The notes beneath the pieces are model-generated. The model did not search any database, was not told the origin of the DNA, and worked only from the letters and a program-made list of their open reading frames with translations. Of a stretch of 64,000 nucleotides of DNA, positions 11,682 to 25,249 are shown one piece after another (within the stretch, counting starts at the first letter, position 1; the number at the start of each line of letters is the position of its first letter). This stretch comes from Lineus longissimus (Eukaryota; Nemertea; Pilidiophora; Heteronemertea; Lineidae), in contig NC_088313.1 in assembly GCF_910592395.1 (NCBI RefSeq), positions 5,954,501 to 6,018,500 on the forward strand, read 5' to 3'. A program made the position numbers and the translations under genes.

Positions 11682-14600
11682 ATGGAAAGATTGAAGGAGC
11701 TTACCCAGTTGGGAAAAGAGATGGGGTTAACCGCCAAGGATTTGAAGGCATTTGTGACGGAACAGCAAAATGCTGAGCGAGAAGAACGGGTGTCCGAGAG
11801 GGAGAAAGAACGAGAGGAGAGAGAGGCTGAGAGGAGAGAGAAAGAGAGGGAGCAGAAGGATCGTGAGCGTGAGGAAGATAGGAAGGAACGAGAACTTGAG
11901 CATCAGCGGCGGTTGGAATTATTACAGGAGCAACAGAAACTGGCAGTGTCAACAGCTAAGACCACCACCAGCACCACCAAAGTTACGCCAAAGACTCCGA
12001 GACTTCCCACATTTGACGAGACAAAGGATGACATGGATGCCTATCTTCATCGTTTTGAGCGTTATGCAGAGGCCCAATCGTGGGACAAAGACCAATGGGG
12101 TGTAAATCTTGGGGCCCTGCTGAAGGGAAAAGCATTAGAGGTCTACTCCCGCCTCTCATCGACTGAGGCCATGGATTTCCAGAAGTTGAAGGAGGCGCTG
12201 TTGGTCCGTTTTGATTTGACCGTGGATGGTTTTCAGAAGAGGTTTCGGTCAGCCAAGCCAGACGCAGGGGAAACCTTTGGACAGTTTACCACTCGCCTAA
12301 GGAACTATTTAGACCGATGGCAGGAGTTGGCGAAAGCGAGTGCAACTTTTGAGGGAATCGTTGACCTGTTTATGCGAGAACAGTTTCTCCGTGTCTGTGC
12401 ACCAGAGTTAAAGCTATTCTTACGGGAGAGAGTCCCAAACTCTGTCAAGGGTATGGCAATATTAGCTGATCAGTACAGAGAGGCAAGGGGAGGTAACATC
12501 CTGAATATTCTTTACCGGCCTAGAGCAACGGTCGGGCCAGATCCCAGGCAGCCTGAACAAGTAAAGCAGGTCTCTTTGAGGAACACTCCAACTGCTAACA
12601 GGGCTGGAAACAGATCAGATTCATCATTTGGTCAGAAACAGGGTAGCTTTTATAAGGATACGAGGAAATGTAACTACTGTGGTAAAATTGGTCACATAGC
12701 CAGGTTTTGTCATACTCGACTTGCAGCAGCAAGTATGAGAGCTGAGGGACAGCCTACTAAGATGGATTCCAGCGGGGGTGAAGCCTCTGATCATGAGGTG
12801 TCATACTGTATGGGAGTGACTCCAACGACGGGTTCAGTTCTCAATTCCGTCACTGGTGGGAACCCAACCCTCATATCCACAAACTGCTCATCGTCAATTA
12901 CTCACACAGGTGGTGGCCTGAATAGTATGCCGGTCCACTCAGGGAAAATTGACGGACATCCCGCAGTGCTAAGGGTGTTGAGAGACACTGGGTGCAGTGG
13001 AGTTGTTATTAGGAAGGACTTGGTTGATCCGGCCCGTTACTTAGGAACGACTCAGCGATGTACCCTCATAGATGGATCGACCTTGACAGTTCCGATGGCT
13101 GCAGTGGCCGTTTACACACCCTTCTATAAGGGGAAGGTTGAGGCGATGTGCATGGAGAAGCCGTTGTATGACATCATAATTGGTAACATCGAAGGGGCAA
13201 GGGAACCCGGAGACCCGGATCTCGATTGGACAGTTGCAGCGGTATTGACTCGAGCACAGAAAAAGCGTGAGAAGATGGATTTGAAGCCACTTAGAGTACC
13301 GAAAATAGTTGGTGACCTGGAAGACAAGGAAATATTCCGGATCGAACAGGCAACTGATCCTTCACTTACCAAGTTCCACCAATATGCAAAGGATGGAACG
13401 CAAAAGCGGAACAAGTATGGGGCGGTGACATCTTACAGATATAAGAAATCGCTGTTGTATCGAAAGTTTGTTTCGCCAAGAGTGGACAATGGAAAGGAGT
13501 ATCTTCAGCTCCTGCTGCCAGTGAAGTTCCGTGTCAAGGTGATGTACTTGGCCCATGACTCTCTCATGGCAGGGCATTTAGGCCGCAGGAAGACCTATCA
13601 TCGAGTATTGGACGAGTTCTACTGGCCTGGGATACAGTCAGAAGTGACTCGTTACTGCCGTTCCTGTGACCTATGCCAGCGCTTTATCCCGAAGGGCAGG
13701 GTTCTAAAGGTACCACTAGGAAAGATGCCGTTGATGGGTTCACCTTTTGAGCGTGTGGCTCTGGATTTGATTGGACCCCTGTTTCCGCCAACTGACAGAG
13801 GCAACCGCTACATCCTTACATTCATGGACTACGCAACCAGGTACCCGGAAGCAATCGCACTACCTAAGATTGAGACAGAACGGGTGGCGGAGGCTTTAGT
13901 TGATATTTACAGTCGACTGGGTGTGGCTGAAGAAATACTGACCGACTTAGGTTCGCAGTTTATCGCTGATTTGATGAAGGAAGTGAGCAGACTACTATCT
14001 TTCCAGCGAACTACAACTACACCATACCATCCCCAGTGTAATGGCTTAGTGGAGAAGTTCAATGGAACGCTCAAGCAGATGCTCAAGAAAATGTGTGCTG
14101 AGCGTCCGAAGGATTGGGATAGATATATCAACCCTCTGCTATTTGCCTACCGAGAAGTTCCGCAAGATAGTACCGGATTTTCCCCATTTGAACTCCTGTA
14201 CGGACGGTCAGTGCGGGGACCACTGTCTATACTTAGACAGTTATGGTCACAAGAGGACTTGGACCAGGAGGTGAAAACTACATACCAGTACGTGTTCGAT
14301 CTGAGGAACCGTCTGGAGGAGACATTGAAGTTGGCACAAGACAATCTGAAGGGGGCAGCCAAGAAACAGAAGCAGTATTTTGACAAGCGCACTAGAGTAC
14401 GCCAGATGAGTGAGGGTGATGAGGCGTTGGTACTGTTACCCATTAACGCCAACAAGCTGCTGATGCAATGGCGAGGCCCTTACAAGGTTGTTAAGAAGAT
14501 TAATGCCATGGACTATAGACTGATGATGGATGGGAAAGAGAGGACCTTCCACATAAACATGTTGAAGCAATATATTCCACGTGCACGAGATCAAGTTGCA

Positions 14601-15197
14601 GTTGTAGTGGAGGATGGAGAAGAGCAGTGCGCTGTGGTTTAAGAGAGTGTTGAGGCAGAACCCCCAGAGGTAGAGACTCAGCTACCAAGGTTAGAGGACC
14701 AAGTGGTGGACTTGACAAAGAAGGGACAACCAAATAAAGTTGGATGGTCCGAAGTTCAGGAAACAGCCTTTCGCAAGTTGAAACGGGCGCTTTGTTCAAA
14801 GCCCATTCTGAGACTACCAGCATTGAATGAGATGTTTATTCTTCGGACAGACGCGTCTGACAAGGGACTTGGTGCTGTGCTGCTGCAAGTAGTGGATGGC
14901 GTGAAGTTATCCATTGCCTATGCCAGTAAAAAGTTACTGCCCAGAGAACAGAACTATGCAACTGTTGAGTTAGAGTGCTTAGCGGTGGTGTGGGGTGTTC
15001 ACAAGTTCCACAGGTATCTATATGGAGTTGAGTTCATTTTGGAGACAGATCACCAACCTCTGACGTTTCTGAAAAGAAACAAGGCTAATAACAGTAGACT
15101 CATGAGGTGGGCACTGTTGTTGCAGCCCTATCGGTTCAATGTGAGAGCCATTAGGGGGGTTGACAACGTAGGAGCTGATTACCTTAGTCGGACTTAG
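11682..15197 (+). pseudogene. Gag-protease-integrase, stop, then RNase H
   Basis: One frame runs 11682-14642: a charged coiled-coil (residues about 20-90), a retrotransposon Gag domain, a CCHC knuckle (CNYCGKIGHIARFCH), a protease with DTGCSG, an HHCC zinc domain (HDSLMAGHLGRRKTYH, CRSCDLC) and an integrase core with D, D and E in ALDLIGPL, TDLGSQF and GLVEKFNG. A TAA at 14640-14642 ends it. The same frame resumes into an RNase H domain (DLTKKGQPNKVGW, FILRTDASDKGLGAVL, ADYLSRT) to 15197. No reverse transcriptase core is present. Integrase upstream of RNase H matches Gmr1-like elements, and the missing RT is probably a deletion near 14640-14700. Confidence 0.9.
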
Positions 15198-15263
15198 AGA
15201 AACTGTCTCGAATCTGAATTCTGCGAAAACGTTGAATCTTTTTGAGATCCCCTTTTTTCCCCT

Positions 15264-15276
15264 GAGATGGGGGATA
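15264..15276 (+). other. Polypurine tract
   Basis: GAGATGGGGGATA immediately before the 3' LTR, the plus-strand priming site. Confidence 0.75.
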
Positions 15277-15899
15277 TGTAACGAATTGACCGATGACCGA
15301 CCATGGTGAATAATTATGGTGTTGTAATAGTTGAATGGTGTATATAGGGTATTTTAAGAGTTGAATGGTGCTATTGTGTGACTGAGTTATTGGGTGAGTG
15401 CGTTGTTGTGTAAATATGTTTTAAGTAGGTTTTAAGGTTGGAGTTTTAGCTTTAGTCAGTAGTAGGGTGGAGTTTAGAATGGTAGGATGTATATTATGGT
15501 AGAACGAAGTTGTGGGGTAAGTTTGTTCAAAAGTTAACATTGTATTCGTGTTTGATATATTGTGATTCAGATGATAAGCCTGGTTTCTAGGCTGTTTGAT
15601 ATATTGTGATTCGGATGATAAGCCTGGTTTCTAGGCTGTTTGATATATTGTGATTTGGATGATAAGCCTGGTTTCTAGGCTGTTTGATATAGTTTGATTA
15701 TGATGATATAAGCCTGGTGCTTGGCTGTTTGATGTATTGTAATAAGGATGATATAGTGTGGAGTCATTGATCTGTGTTAGATATGTTGATTGAATTGTAA
15801 TCCCACTTCTATTATATTTGCAGTTCCTCCATTGAGTTATTAAAGACACCTGTACCTGACTGAACGTGTCGAGTCTGTTTTATCGTGCGAACCTTTACA
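15277..15899 (+). repeat. 3' LTR
   Basis: 623 bp, matching the 5' LTR over its full length by eye, followed by the ATGAT duplication. Confidence 0.95.
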
Positions 15900-16039
15900 A
15901 TGATGTATTAGCTTCTGTTTGGTGTAGGTGTTGTGATATGAGTTGGTGTTGTGATATGAGTTGATGTAGTTTACTTGGATGGGGCTTTGGTGAAGTTAGC
16001 AGTGGCTTTGCTTGAGACGTTTAGTTTTGCTTGTTTGCT

Positions 16040-16247
16040 TCATGATGATGTTATATCTGGGGATTTCTGTGCGGGTCGCTTGGCCGGGTTGGGTGTGGGG
16101 TTTCTTGATGATATTGTTGCTTTGGGAGTTTCTGTGGATGTTTCTTTTCGTTTACCAATCGCCATATGCTCCATGATGGCTTCTAGGGCGGATGTTGTGT
16201 TGTTCTGGAATTCCTTTAGTTCTTTGATTTGATTAGTTCTTTGATTA
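16040..16247 (-). pseudogene. LINE ORF1 C-terminal fragment
   Basis: Minus-strand frame reading NQIKELKEFQNNTTSALE, then AIMEHMAIGKRKETS and a basic, Pro/Ser/Thr-rich tail ending DITSS and a stop at 16040-16042. It lies upstream of ORF2 once the LTR element is subtracted, so I read it as the end of ORF1 of the same LINE, truncated at its 5' end by the H4 junction. Confidence 0.65.
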
Positions 16248-17266
16248 ACTGCCAGAACTGCTTTATGTCAACACGTCGGAGCAATTGGACAGTCTAGACC
16301 AATTAGAAAGCTCGTTACAAATGGGTGCAAATCTGAATGTTCGGCTCGATAAATTGCGTGCCTAACCTTTCCCATTCAAATGAGGCATGGCAACGATTTA
16401 AATTGTCTTTATTGATAAACACTTTTTGCATAATCATAACCATAATCACTAAAAACCAAAAAACCAAAAAACAATAAGGCTACTATTAAAAAATCATAAG
16501 AAAGTTAACATTGTTAAAACAATAGGTACAACACTGTCATAACTTAGACGATAAAATAAAATAAAAACATCACATAGACAAAAACACACAATCTTCCCGG
16601 GTCTCTTTTCCACTTTTATCAGCGCCCATACAATATACAGTATTACTTGAAATCCTCCATAGAAAATCTACTCCAATAGCCAGGGCCGGCTGAAATATTC
16701 TAAGTTATTCAATGCACATATTGGTCAATATTCTATCAAGTTGGTGCAGGTGCCAGTCAATTCAGGTGTCCGATATGAAGTAGAGGTCGCGACTAGAGCC
16801 TTTGAAGCATTAAATGCTTGTTGACAGCTTTTACAGGCCATGAGGTATCTTGCATGCATGAATCTGCCTCATCAGCAGGAAGCCCACATTGGTGTGGAGA
16901 AAGTTTATTTACCGGTTACATAAGATGGTGGAAGAAGTTAAAACCTTATCACCTGACCAGGGGGCTAGTTTCCGATAACAAGCACAGTTTGATTTGATGG
17001 AAATGTTCAAGTTGACTTTGATATGGTGAGCAATGTGTTTTAAAAAAAATTATTTTGTTTACTGGGAGTGTACACTGTGTATTGAGACTGTGTGTTGGTA
17101 CATGGTTGGGGTGGGTATGTGTGCAGCGTAAATGGGCAAATTGCTTGATGATTAATCTATTGGATGTGTTGATAGTACATGCACGTAATATGTATAAAGT
17201 TGTTTGATATGTTTGAAGTTGTGATAAATCGAATAAGATCAAATGGACATGGCAAAAAGTCAGCTT
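16248..17266. other. Remnant H4 promoter and H4-H2B spacer, unit A
   Basis: Begins with H4 promoter sequence (CTGCCAGAAC, then CAACACGTCGGAGC) and continues as spacer homologous to 54115-55180. The H4 coding region that should lie to the left is absent. No gene seen. Confidence 0.8.
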
Positions 17267-17448
17267 ATACACCTTTCCAGAAATGGGGCGCTGAGTGTCC
17301 GAAATTGTGATGTCATAAGGGGAAACTAGGCCTAGGTGGAGGAACAAAGGAGATAGTCATGGTTGACTTGAATGCCTTTAATGATGGACAAGGGGAGGGG
17401 GGAAGTTAGTTCCAATGCAAGCCACCAATTTCGGGAAGCACGTTTAGG
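17267..17448. other. Unidentified 0.18-kb insertion in spacer
   Basis: Sequence absent from the corresponding spacer of units E and F, which run directly from CTGCTTATA to AGGTGGATG. No inverted repeats, tail or coding potential that I can recognise. Confidence 0.45.
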
Positions 17449-17754
17449 TGGATGTGAAAAAGATGCGCGTGTCTGTGGATGCATGTGTGTGATTATAAAT
17501 TAGTAATTGGGCGAGTAAAAAAAGGAGTGTGTGTGAGGTGAAGTGAATTTGGTCGATGAGCGAGCGCAGCGAGGTGAATTGTGTGTCTGACAGTGTGCCG
17601 ATTGACGGAGACCTGGGCCGATGGCCAATTCGGCAAATTTGTTGACTCGGTTTTTTCGTGTATTGAAGCTTTAGTGATCGGTCCATGGTTGGCTGGCTTG
17701 GTATTGGCCATGAATGAGGAACAAGATAATGATTCTGTTGGCGTTGTGATTTGT
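17449..17754. other. Spacer, unit A
   Basis: Homologous to 55182-55495 of unit E; non-coding, rich in GTGTGT on the plus strand. Confidence 0.65.
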
Positions 17755-17995
17755 TATATAAATAATACAAAATAAATCTCATTTGTATCGCACGCTCAAA
17801 GCGCCCCTCTCCACTTGTCGAAAAGTAGCGTTTTTAACTGACTCTTGAACTGTTCAATGCTTGACTCTGCCCTGAGGGCTGGTGGCAGTTTATTCAATAG
17901 GCACGGCCCGCAGCTGGAAAAACGGCGCTCACCGTACCTATAGTTTTTGTCCTTCTTGCTTCTAGCAGATAAAACCCAGAGGATATGTAAAGTGT
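17755..17995 (-). mobile_element. 3' end of a CR1/L2-like LINE
   Basis: A 0.24-kb insertion absent from units E and F. On the minus strand it encodes YRYGERRFSSCGPCLLNKLP and then EQFKSQLKTLLF, the signature C-terminus of CR1/L2/Daphne-type reverse transcriptases (the usual form is RxFSxxAPxLWNxLP followed by FKxxLKTxLF). An AAATAA-rich tail lies at its 3' end. It is heavily 5'-truncated and unrelated to the promoter-associated LINEs. Confidence 0.75.
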
Positions 17996-18914
17996 ATATG
18001 TAGGAAGTTGTTGGATAAATATGTTTGAGGTTGTGACAACTCACACAACGTAGTGAGTCTAATGGTTACGTATACACTGTATGTAAAGTGTAAACAAAAT
18101 GCATATATCCATCATGTCCATCGAATCTGAAAAAATTTGTGCAGACCCATGACAATACTTCTTCCGGTTCCGGTTTACTTTTGACAGTTTTGTCGCATTC
18201 CGTATGGGCCGCGCGTTAGTTAGCCGATCCTGCATTCATGACGCACCGCACCCACAGTTACGACGTCGGACGTGAATCCCATTGTTTCCTACCTCGTGAC
18301 GCAATTATTGGGGGGGGGGCTTCCCCCCAATGTACTGGCTAAAACCTGTCAGTTTTAGAGAACGTGGGAGGGGGTTTGGGGGACTCATCCCCCAATGTAC
18401 TGGCTAAATATGTAAGAAGGACGGAGGTTTGCAGGGCTCCCCCATGTCAAACAGTTGTGTATGTGAGTTCACTACAGCTTGCTCTTACATATTAGATTAA
18501 TTAAAGAATAAGTGTGCATGTTTGTGGATGAATGAATGATGCACGTGTATGGTAGTTTGAAACAAAATGTAAAGTTGGCTGTCTGAGTAAAATATCAATT
18601 TGGTAAAGTGTGTTTGAAAAGAGGTTAAAAGAGGAGTAGGATCTAAGGTGAATGGGTCGATGACCGAGCTGAACGGTGTATCGACAATGTATTGTAACGC
18701 TTGACCCACAGCCAATTTTTTACCCTATTTTGCCCGTTTTGGCAATAATTAACGCGATCGTTGCAGCTGGTCAGAACACGAACACAGTTCTCTCCATTTA
18801 CTTTGTCTCAATTGTATTTTACTCGAATGGGGCATTTGAATGCGATCGATGGTTGTTCTTTGGTGCAATAATTATATTTCCAAGCTACTATGATGCATCT
18901 CACATCCTATTCAT
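17996..18914. other. H4-H2B spacer, unit A/B
   Basis: Homologous to 55500-56275, including the poly-G/poly-C hairpin near 18309 (GGGGGGG...CTTCCCCCC). It runs straight into an H2B fragment because the H2B 3' half has been deleted. Confidence 0.7.
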
Positions 18915-19014
18915 TCTCTTTCCTCCTCCTCCTTCGCTTCTTGTCCCCAGATCGCTGGGCCTTGGCCTTAGAGGCCGTCTTCTTGCTTCCCTTGCTCGAT
19001 ACTTTTGGTGCCAT
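18915..19014 (-). pseudogene. H2B: Histone H2B, unit B, N-terminal stub
   Basis: Codes only for the tail ([12 protein letters not shown] to KKRRRRRKE, 33 codons). The H2B C-terminus, stem-loop and adjoining spacer are deleted, joining spacer TATTCAT to codon 33. Two LINE insertions lie upstream of its ATG. Confidence 0.93.
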
Positions 19015-19040
19015 GATGAATCATTGACGAATAATGCGGT

Positions 19041-20102
19041 TGGGGGGGGGAGAAGGATACTTACGCTTTTACCAGGAAAACCTGTTTTCAGCATTCATTG
19101 ATTGAAGAAGCTTTGAGATCTGAAAAGAAATAATAAAGTTGGTGATTGCATTTATAATTCACTGACTAATAAGATGGCTGTGACTGTGCTTGAAGAGGAT
19201 GAGGAAAGAGTACTACGGGTTGTATAAATGAGCGGAGTTTGAGATGTGTCTTTCTGTGTGTAGTGGTTGCAGTGTTTGAGATATGCATGATGTTTTTTAA
19301 TCGCCTGGAGCTGCGTTGTTTGCAATCAGAATTTTCCCAATTGGAGTGTGTCTCAATGGTTCCCTCATGTGGTATGGAAATCTAGCTTGAGCCTGGTGTA
19401 GAAGTCTCTTGATGCTTGGTGCTCTCTTGTCGCTGAAAATGTAATTGCTGGCTAGTGTTTGGATGCGTTGTTTGGGCGTGATCGGGGACATCAGGTCTAG
19501 TACATGCCTTGAGTGCATGGAGTTGGGGATGCCAAACGCTATCTTATGAGCTTTGATGCGAAGCTTCTCCAATTTAGCGAGTTGCTTGTCCGTGAAGAGT
19601 GTGAGAGCGGTCGGTGCATACTCCATGAGTGGCGCAATCATTGCTTTGTAAATGCTGATAGTAACAGTTGGTGGAGCTCTGGGCTTGTCGTAGGTACCTG
19701 CAATGGCTTTGAGAAGTGGGATGCGGGTACGTACTCGGTCGTAGATTTTCTTGAAGTGATGGGTCATTGTCAGTCTTTTATCTAGTGTGATACCAAGGGA
19801 AGTCGAAGTGGGGCTGGCATCAATGCGTTGACCTTTAACGTGAATGTAGGCAGGGACATGTCTTTTCTTCTTGGTAATTGCTAGAAGTTGGGTTTTGTCG
19901 GCGTTGTATGTCTGCCTCCATTTGTAGCTCCAAGATTCCACGCTGTTGTTTTGAGTCTGGAGGTTTTCTCTGGCTACGTAGTGGTGAAGGTGGGCAGACC
20001 ATGCAGTCAAGTCGTCGGCGTACTGTTCTTGTCCATTGAGGTCGATTGGGGCGAGGGGGCGAGGGATGTCATTAACCCACAGGAGGAAGAGGGTGGGTGA
20101 GA
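19041..20102 (-). mobile_element. 5'-truncated LINE at the H2B start site (family 2)
   Basis: Starts with a C-run (G at 19042-19050) and is flanked by the 12-bp duplication GAATAATGCGGT (19029-19040 and 20103-20114). Sequence differs from the unit A/B/C/D LINE at protein level but has the same architecture. It is co-oriented with H2B and placed between its TATA position and ATG. Confidence 0.88.
19297..20102 (-). pseudogene. Reverse transcriptase C-terminal part, LINE family 2
   Basis: The open frame starts within RT at LFLLWVNDIP and includes the catalytic NGQEQYADDLTAWSAH box, thumb residues (LLKAIAGTYDKPRAPP) and the C-terminal REPLRHTPIGKIL. Upstream RT, endonuclease and ORF1 are missing by 5' truncation. 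It belongs to the same jockey-like group as the other promoter LINEs. Confidence 0.85.
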
Positions 20103-20114
20103 GAATAATGCGGT

Positions 20115-21247
20115 GTTGTTGTTAAAGTATTTATTGCTAGACCCTTTTCAATTTACATTGTCTTCAGGCGTCGACACGATACAACTGTTACACGAGGTGT
20201 TTGATCAATATGCGTACATGACTATGTTGGCAGATTAACAGGACTACTGTCCTTGAATACTTGATCATTAGCACAAATATATCATCAAATACAGCATAAA
20301 AGAGAGTAATCAACTTATATACACTAATGTACAAATCAGACAGTTACAATATCATGAATAGTTGCATGATACTCGGCGGTGCTGAGGTTGTGACGGTACG
20401 ATGCTCGAAATATCAAAGTCTACTAGTGGGAGCCTGGGTCGTAGCCCTGGCTTAGAGTTCAGTGTTCATAGACGTAAGGTCCTACCGATGGGGGTGGAGT
20501 ACAGAGGATGTAACATCCTGAGCGGCATTTTGTTCTTCGTTGAGTCAATGAGAGTTCTAATACTCGGGGCGCGCTTATCGCTGTCAATGTACTTTTTGGC
20601 TAGAGTTTCTATGCGCGATTTTGGTGATTCACATTGCATGGAGTCCTTTATATGATTACCGTTCATCGATTTTGGAATGCCGTATGCAATCTTGTAGGCG
20701 CGAGTTCGTAGTGAGTCCAACTTCTCAAATTGTTTATCGTTTAGGAGCATCAGCGCCAAGGGAGCATACTCCATGATTGGACGAATCATTGTTTTGTAGA
20801 TGCTAATGGTGACACTAGGCGGAGCACGGGGGTGATCGAAAGTACCGGCGACTGCTTTTAGTAACGACACACGCTTGCTGACGCGATCAAAAACTTTTTT
20901 GAAATGTTTGGACATAGTTAGTTTATTGTCAATGATGACACCAAGGTTGTTTGCGGATGATGACGCGTTAATTCGTTGACCCTTAACATGTATGAATGCG
21001 GGGTAGTAGAGTTTTTTCTTCGACATTGCGACGAACTGGGTTTTGTCGGCATTGTACGTTGTTCGCCACTTGTCGCTCCATGTAGCAATGTCATCGTTCT
21101 GTTTTTGGATAAGCGTTTGGGCAGCGTGCTGACATCGGTGTGCCGACCAGGCCGAGAGGTCGTCAGCATATTGTTCTTGGCCGTTTTTGTCCGGTGGAGC
21201 AGGAGGCGATGGAATGTCGTTCACCCAGAGCAGGAAAAGCGTGGGTG
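20115..21247 (-). mobile_element. 5'-truncated LINE at the same H2B site (family 3)
   Basis: Third jockey-like family with a different 3' end, an AACAACAAC tail rather than poly-C, abutting the same GAATAATGCGGT target copy at 20103-20114. It therefore entered the same position as family 2, and earlier. At its 5' end it joins H3 downstream sequence, so the H2A gene and flanks have been deleted. Confidence 0.82.
20466..21247 (-). pseudogene. Reverse transcriptase C-terminal part, LINE family 3
   Basis: Encodes the C-terminal RT with the NGQEQYADDLSAWSAH catalytic box, thumb LLKAVAGTFDHPRAPP and end LYSTPIGRTL. It begins in nearly the same RT codon as family 2. Endonuclease and ORF1 are absent. 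Confidence 0.85.
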
Positions 21248-21326
21248 AAATTTATTTGCCAAATGCAAATGGACTGAGAAACATGGGATCTGTCATGGGG
21301 ACTCGGAACAATATATTCGTTTCGGG

Positions 21327-22295
21327 GGTTTATGCCTGTTTCGCCTATTCCTGTTTCGCCTATTCCTGTTTCGCCTACAAAATTCCTGTTTCGCCTATTC
21401 CTGATTTGCCTATTCCTGTTCCGCCTATTCCTGTTCCGCCTATTCCTTTTTCGCCTATTTCCTGTTTGGCCTATTTCCTGTTTGGCCTATTCCTGTTTCG
21501 CCTACTTTCCAGTACCCCTACAATAAATCGACTCTCCCACGGGGAACCTTAGGGATGCATGTCCATTTCATGGGGAAAATGTGAGGGGACAATTGGATGA
21601 TGCTAACGATGTGATGACAATTTGACTAATCAAATGCCATCAACTTTGTTAACAAACCATGCCATGACCGTTTTGAAAGAGTCACCTTGAAAGCGGGGAC
21701 AGTCCGGGACTTATTTGACCATAGGACCATAGGACCATACTGACACACAGTAAAAACTAACAGATTAAGTAGAGTAAAGCAGTCGTTTATTTTATGAAAA
21801 CTGAATTCATGAGTTTTTGATAAAAATACATAATATTGTACATTCTCATAATTATGATCAAAATCAGCTGTAAAACCCATGTCATAATATACATGTAGGT
21901 ACAGCACATATAAAGTCAAACAAGGTGGAAAATACATATCATGATATTATGTCAGACAAGGTAACTGATGGCATCAACGTAACTCATTATGTCCCTCTCT
22001 CCATTGACGTATTGTTCTTTGAGGCGTAACATGCGTTCGTCAATGCGTACATATGTGGCTCTCCTCGGGTTTGGTCGGTCAGTAAGGGACGGTTCATATT
22101 CCTACGTCTGTGGGGAGGTTAGCAATACATTTGAATAGGCGAAACAGGAATAGGCTAAACAGGAATTAGGCGAAACAGGAATAGGCGAAACAGGAATTAG
22201 GCGAAACAGGAATAGGCGAAACAGGAATTAGGCGGAACAGGAATTAGGCGAAACAGGAATAGGCGGAACAGGAATAGGCGAAACAGGAATACACC
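21327..22295. mobile_element. Foldback element with array-type inverted repeats (FB1)
   Basis: A 969-bp insertion whose two ends are inverted tandem arrays of TTCGCCTATTCCTG-like units (21335-21510 and, inverted, 22130-22290). The outer tips match as GGTTTATGCC and GGTGTATTCC. An 8-bp GTTTCGGG duplication flanks it (21319-21326 and 22296-22303); unit E has the single uninterrupted copy near 58794. The 0.6-kb centre has no recognisable gene, so it is non-autonomous. Confidence 0.88.
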
Positions 22296-22386
22296 GTTTC
22301 GGGAACGAAACTTAGTAATACACATTTTGAGCATTATTTTACAAGCTGTACAATCGTGACCAAGAGATCTCTTTTGAAATATAGTT

Positions 22387-22402
22387 GGCCCTGAGAAGGG
22401 CC
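22387..22402 (-). terminator. Histone 3' stem-loop of H3, unit B
   Basis: Minus strand GGCCCT-TCTC-AGGGCC, followed by TTTCAAAAGAGAT as downstream element. Confidence 0.9.
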
Positions 22403-22431
22403 CTTTCTTTACATTGAAAGTAGAACTTGAC

Positions 22432-24898
<2,467 letters not shown>

Positions 24899-24908
24899 GG
24901 CGATTTCC

Positions 24909-25245
24909 ACCCTGCATACTCTTTATACCAGGACGTTGTCGAATTCGACGCGCCTCATTGGCTGCTCTACTCGCGCTTTCGTGAATGTACGCGCGCTGAT
25001 TAGTCAATTTCGCAAAATTCATCTCATTTGCATACAGGTCATAACATCGTGTACAGAATTCATGGTGAGATATATGGCCGTATGCTGGCTGAACATTTTG
25101 CATGTATTTTGAAAATGTTGTCCTTTTGTGTGTATTTGTATGAGATGTGGCCGGGAAGATGAGGAGAAATGAACACACATTATTTGACGACATCTTGTTA
25201 ATATCATGGAACCGGTCGCGTTCAACAAATGAACAAGTGTGTTCA
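24909..25245 (-). promoter_or_regulatory. H3 promoter, unit B
   Basis: TATAAAG on the minus strand at 24921-24927, an inverted CCAAT (ATTGG) near 24958, and an ATTTGCAT octamer near 25027. Same elements and spacing as units D and E. Confidence 0.8.
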
Positions 25246-25249
25246 TTGC

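Larger units (their letters stand above)
10119..15899 (+). mobile_element. Ty3/Gypsy-group LTR retrotransposon, Gmr1-like order, RT deleted
   Basis: A 5.78-kb element bounded by two 623-bp LTRs that start TGTAACG and end TTTACA, with a 5-bp ATGAT duplication at 10114-10118 and 15900-15904. A primer binding site and polypurine tract are in place. It inserted near the start of the LINE ORF2. The LTRs have equal length and look identical by eye, so insertion is recent. Lacking a reverse transcriptase, it would need help in trans to move. Confidence 0.95.
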
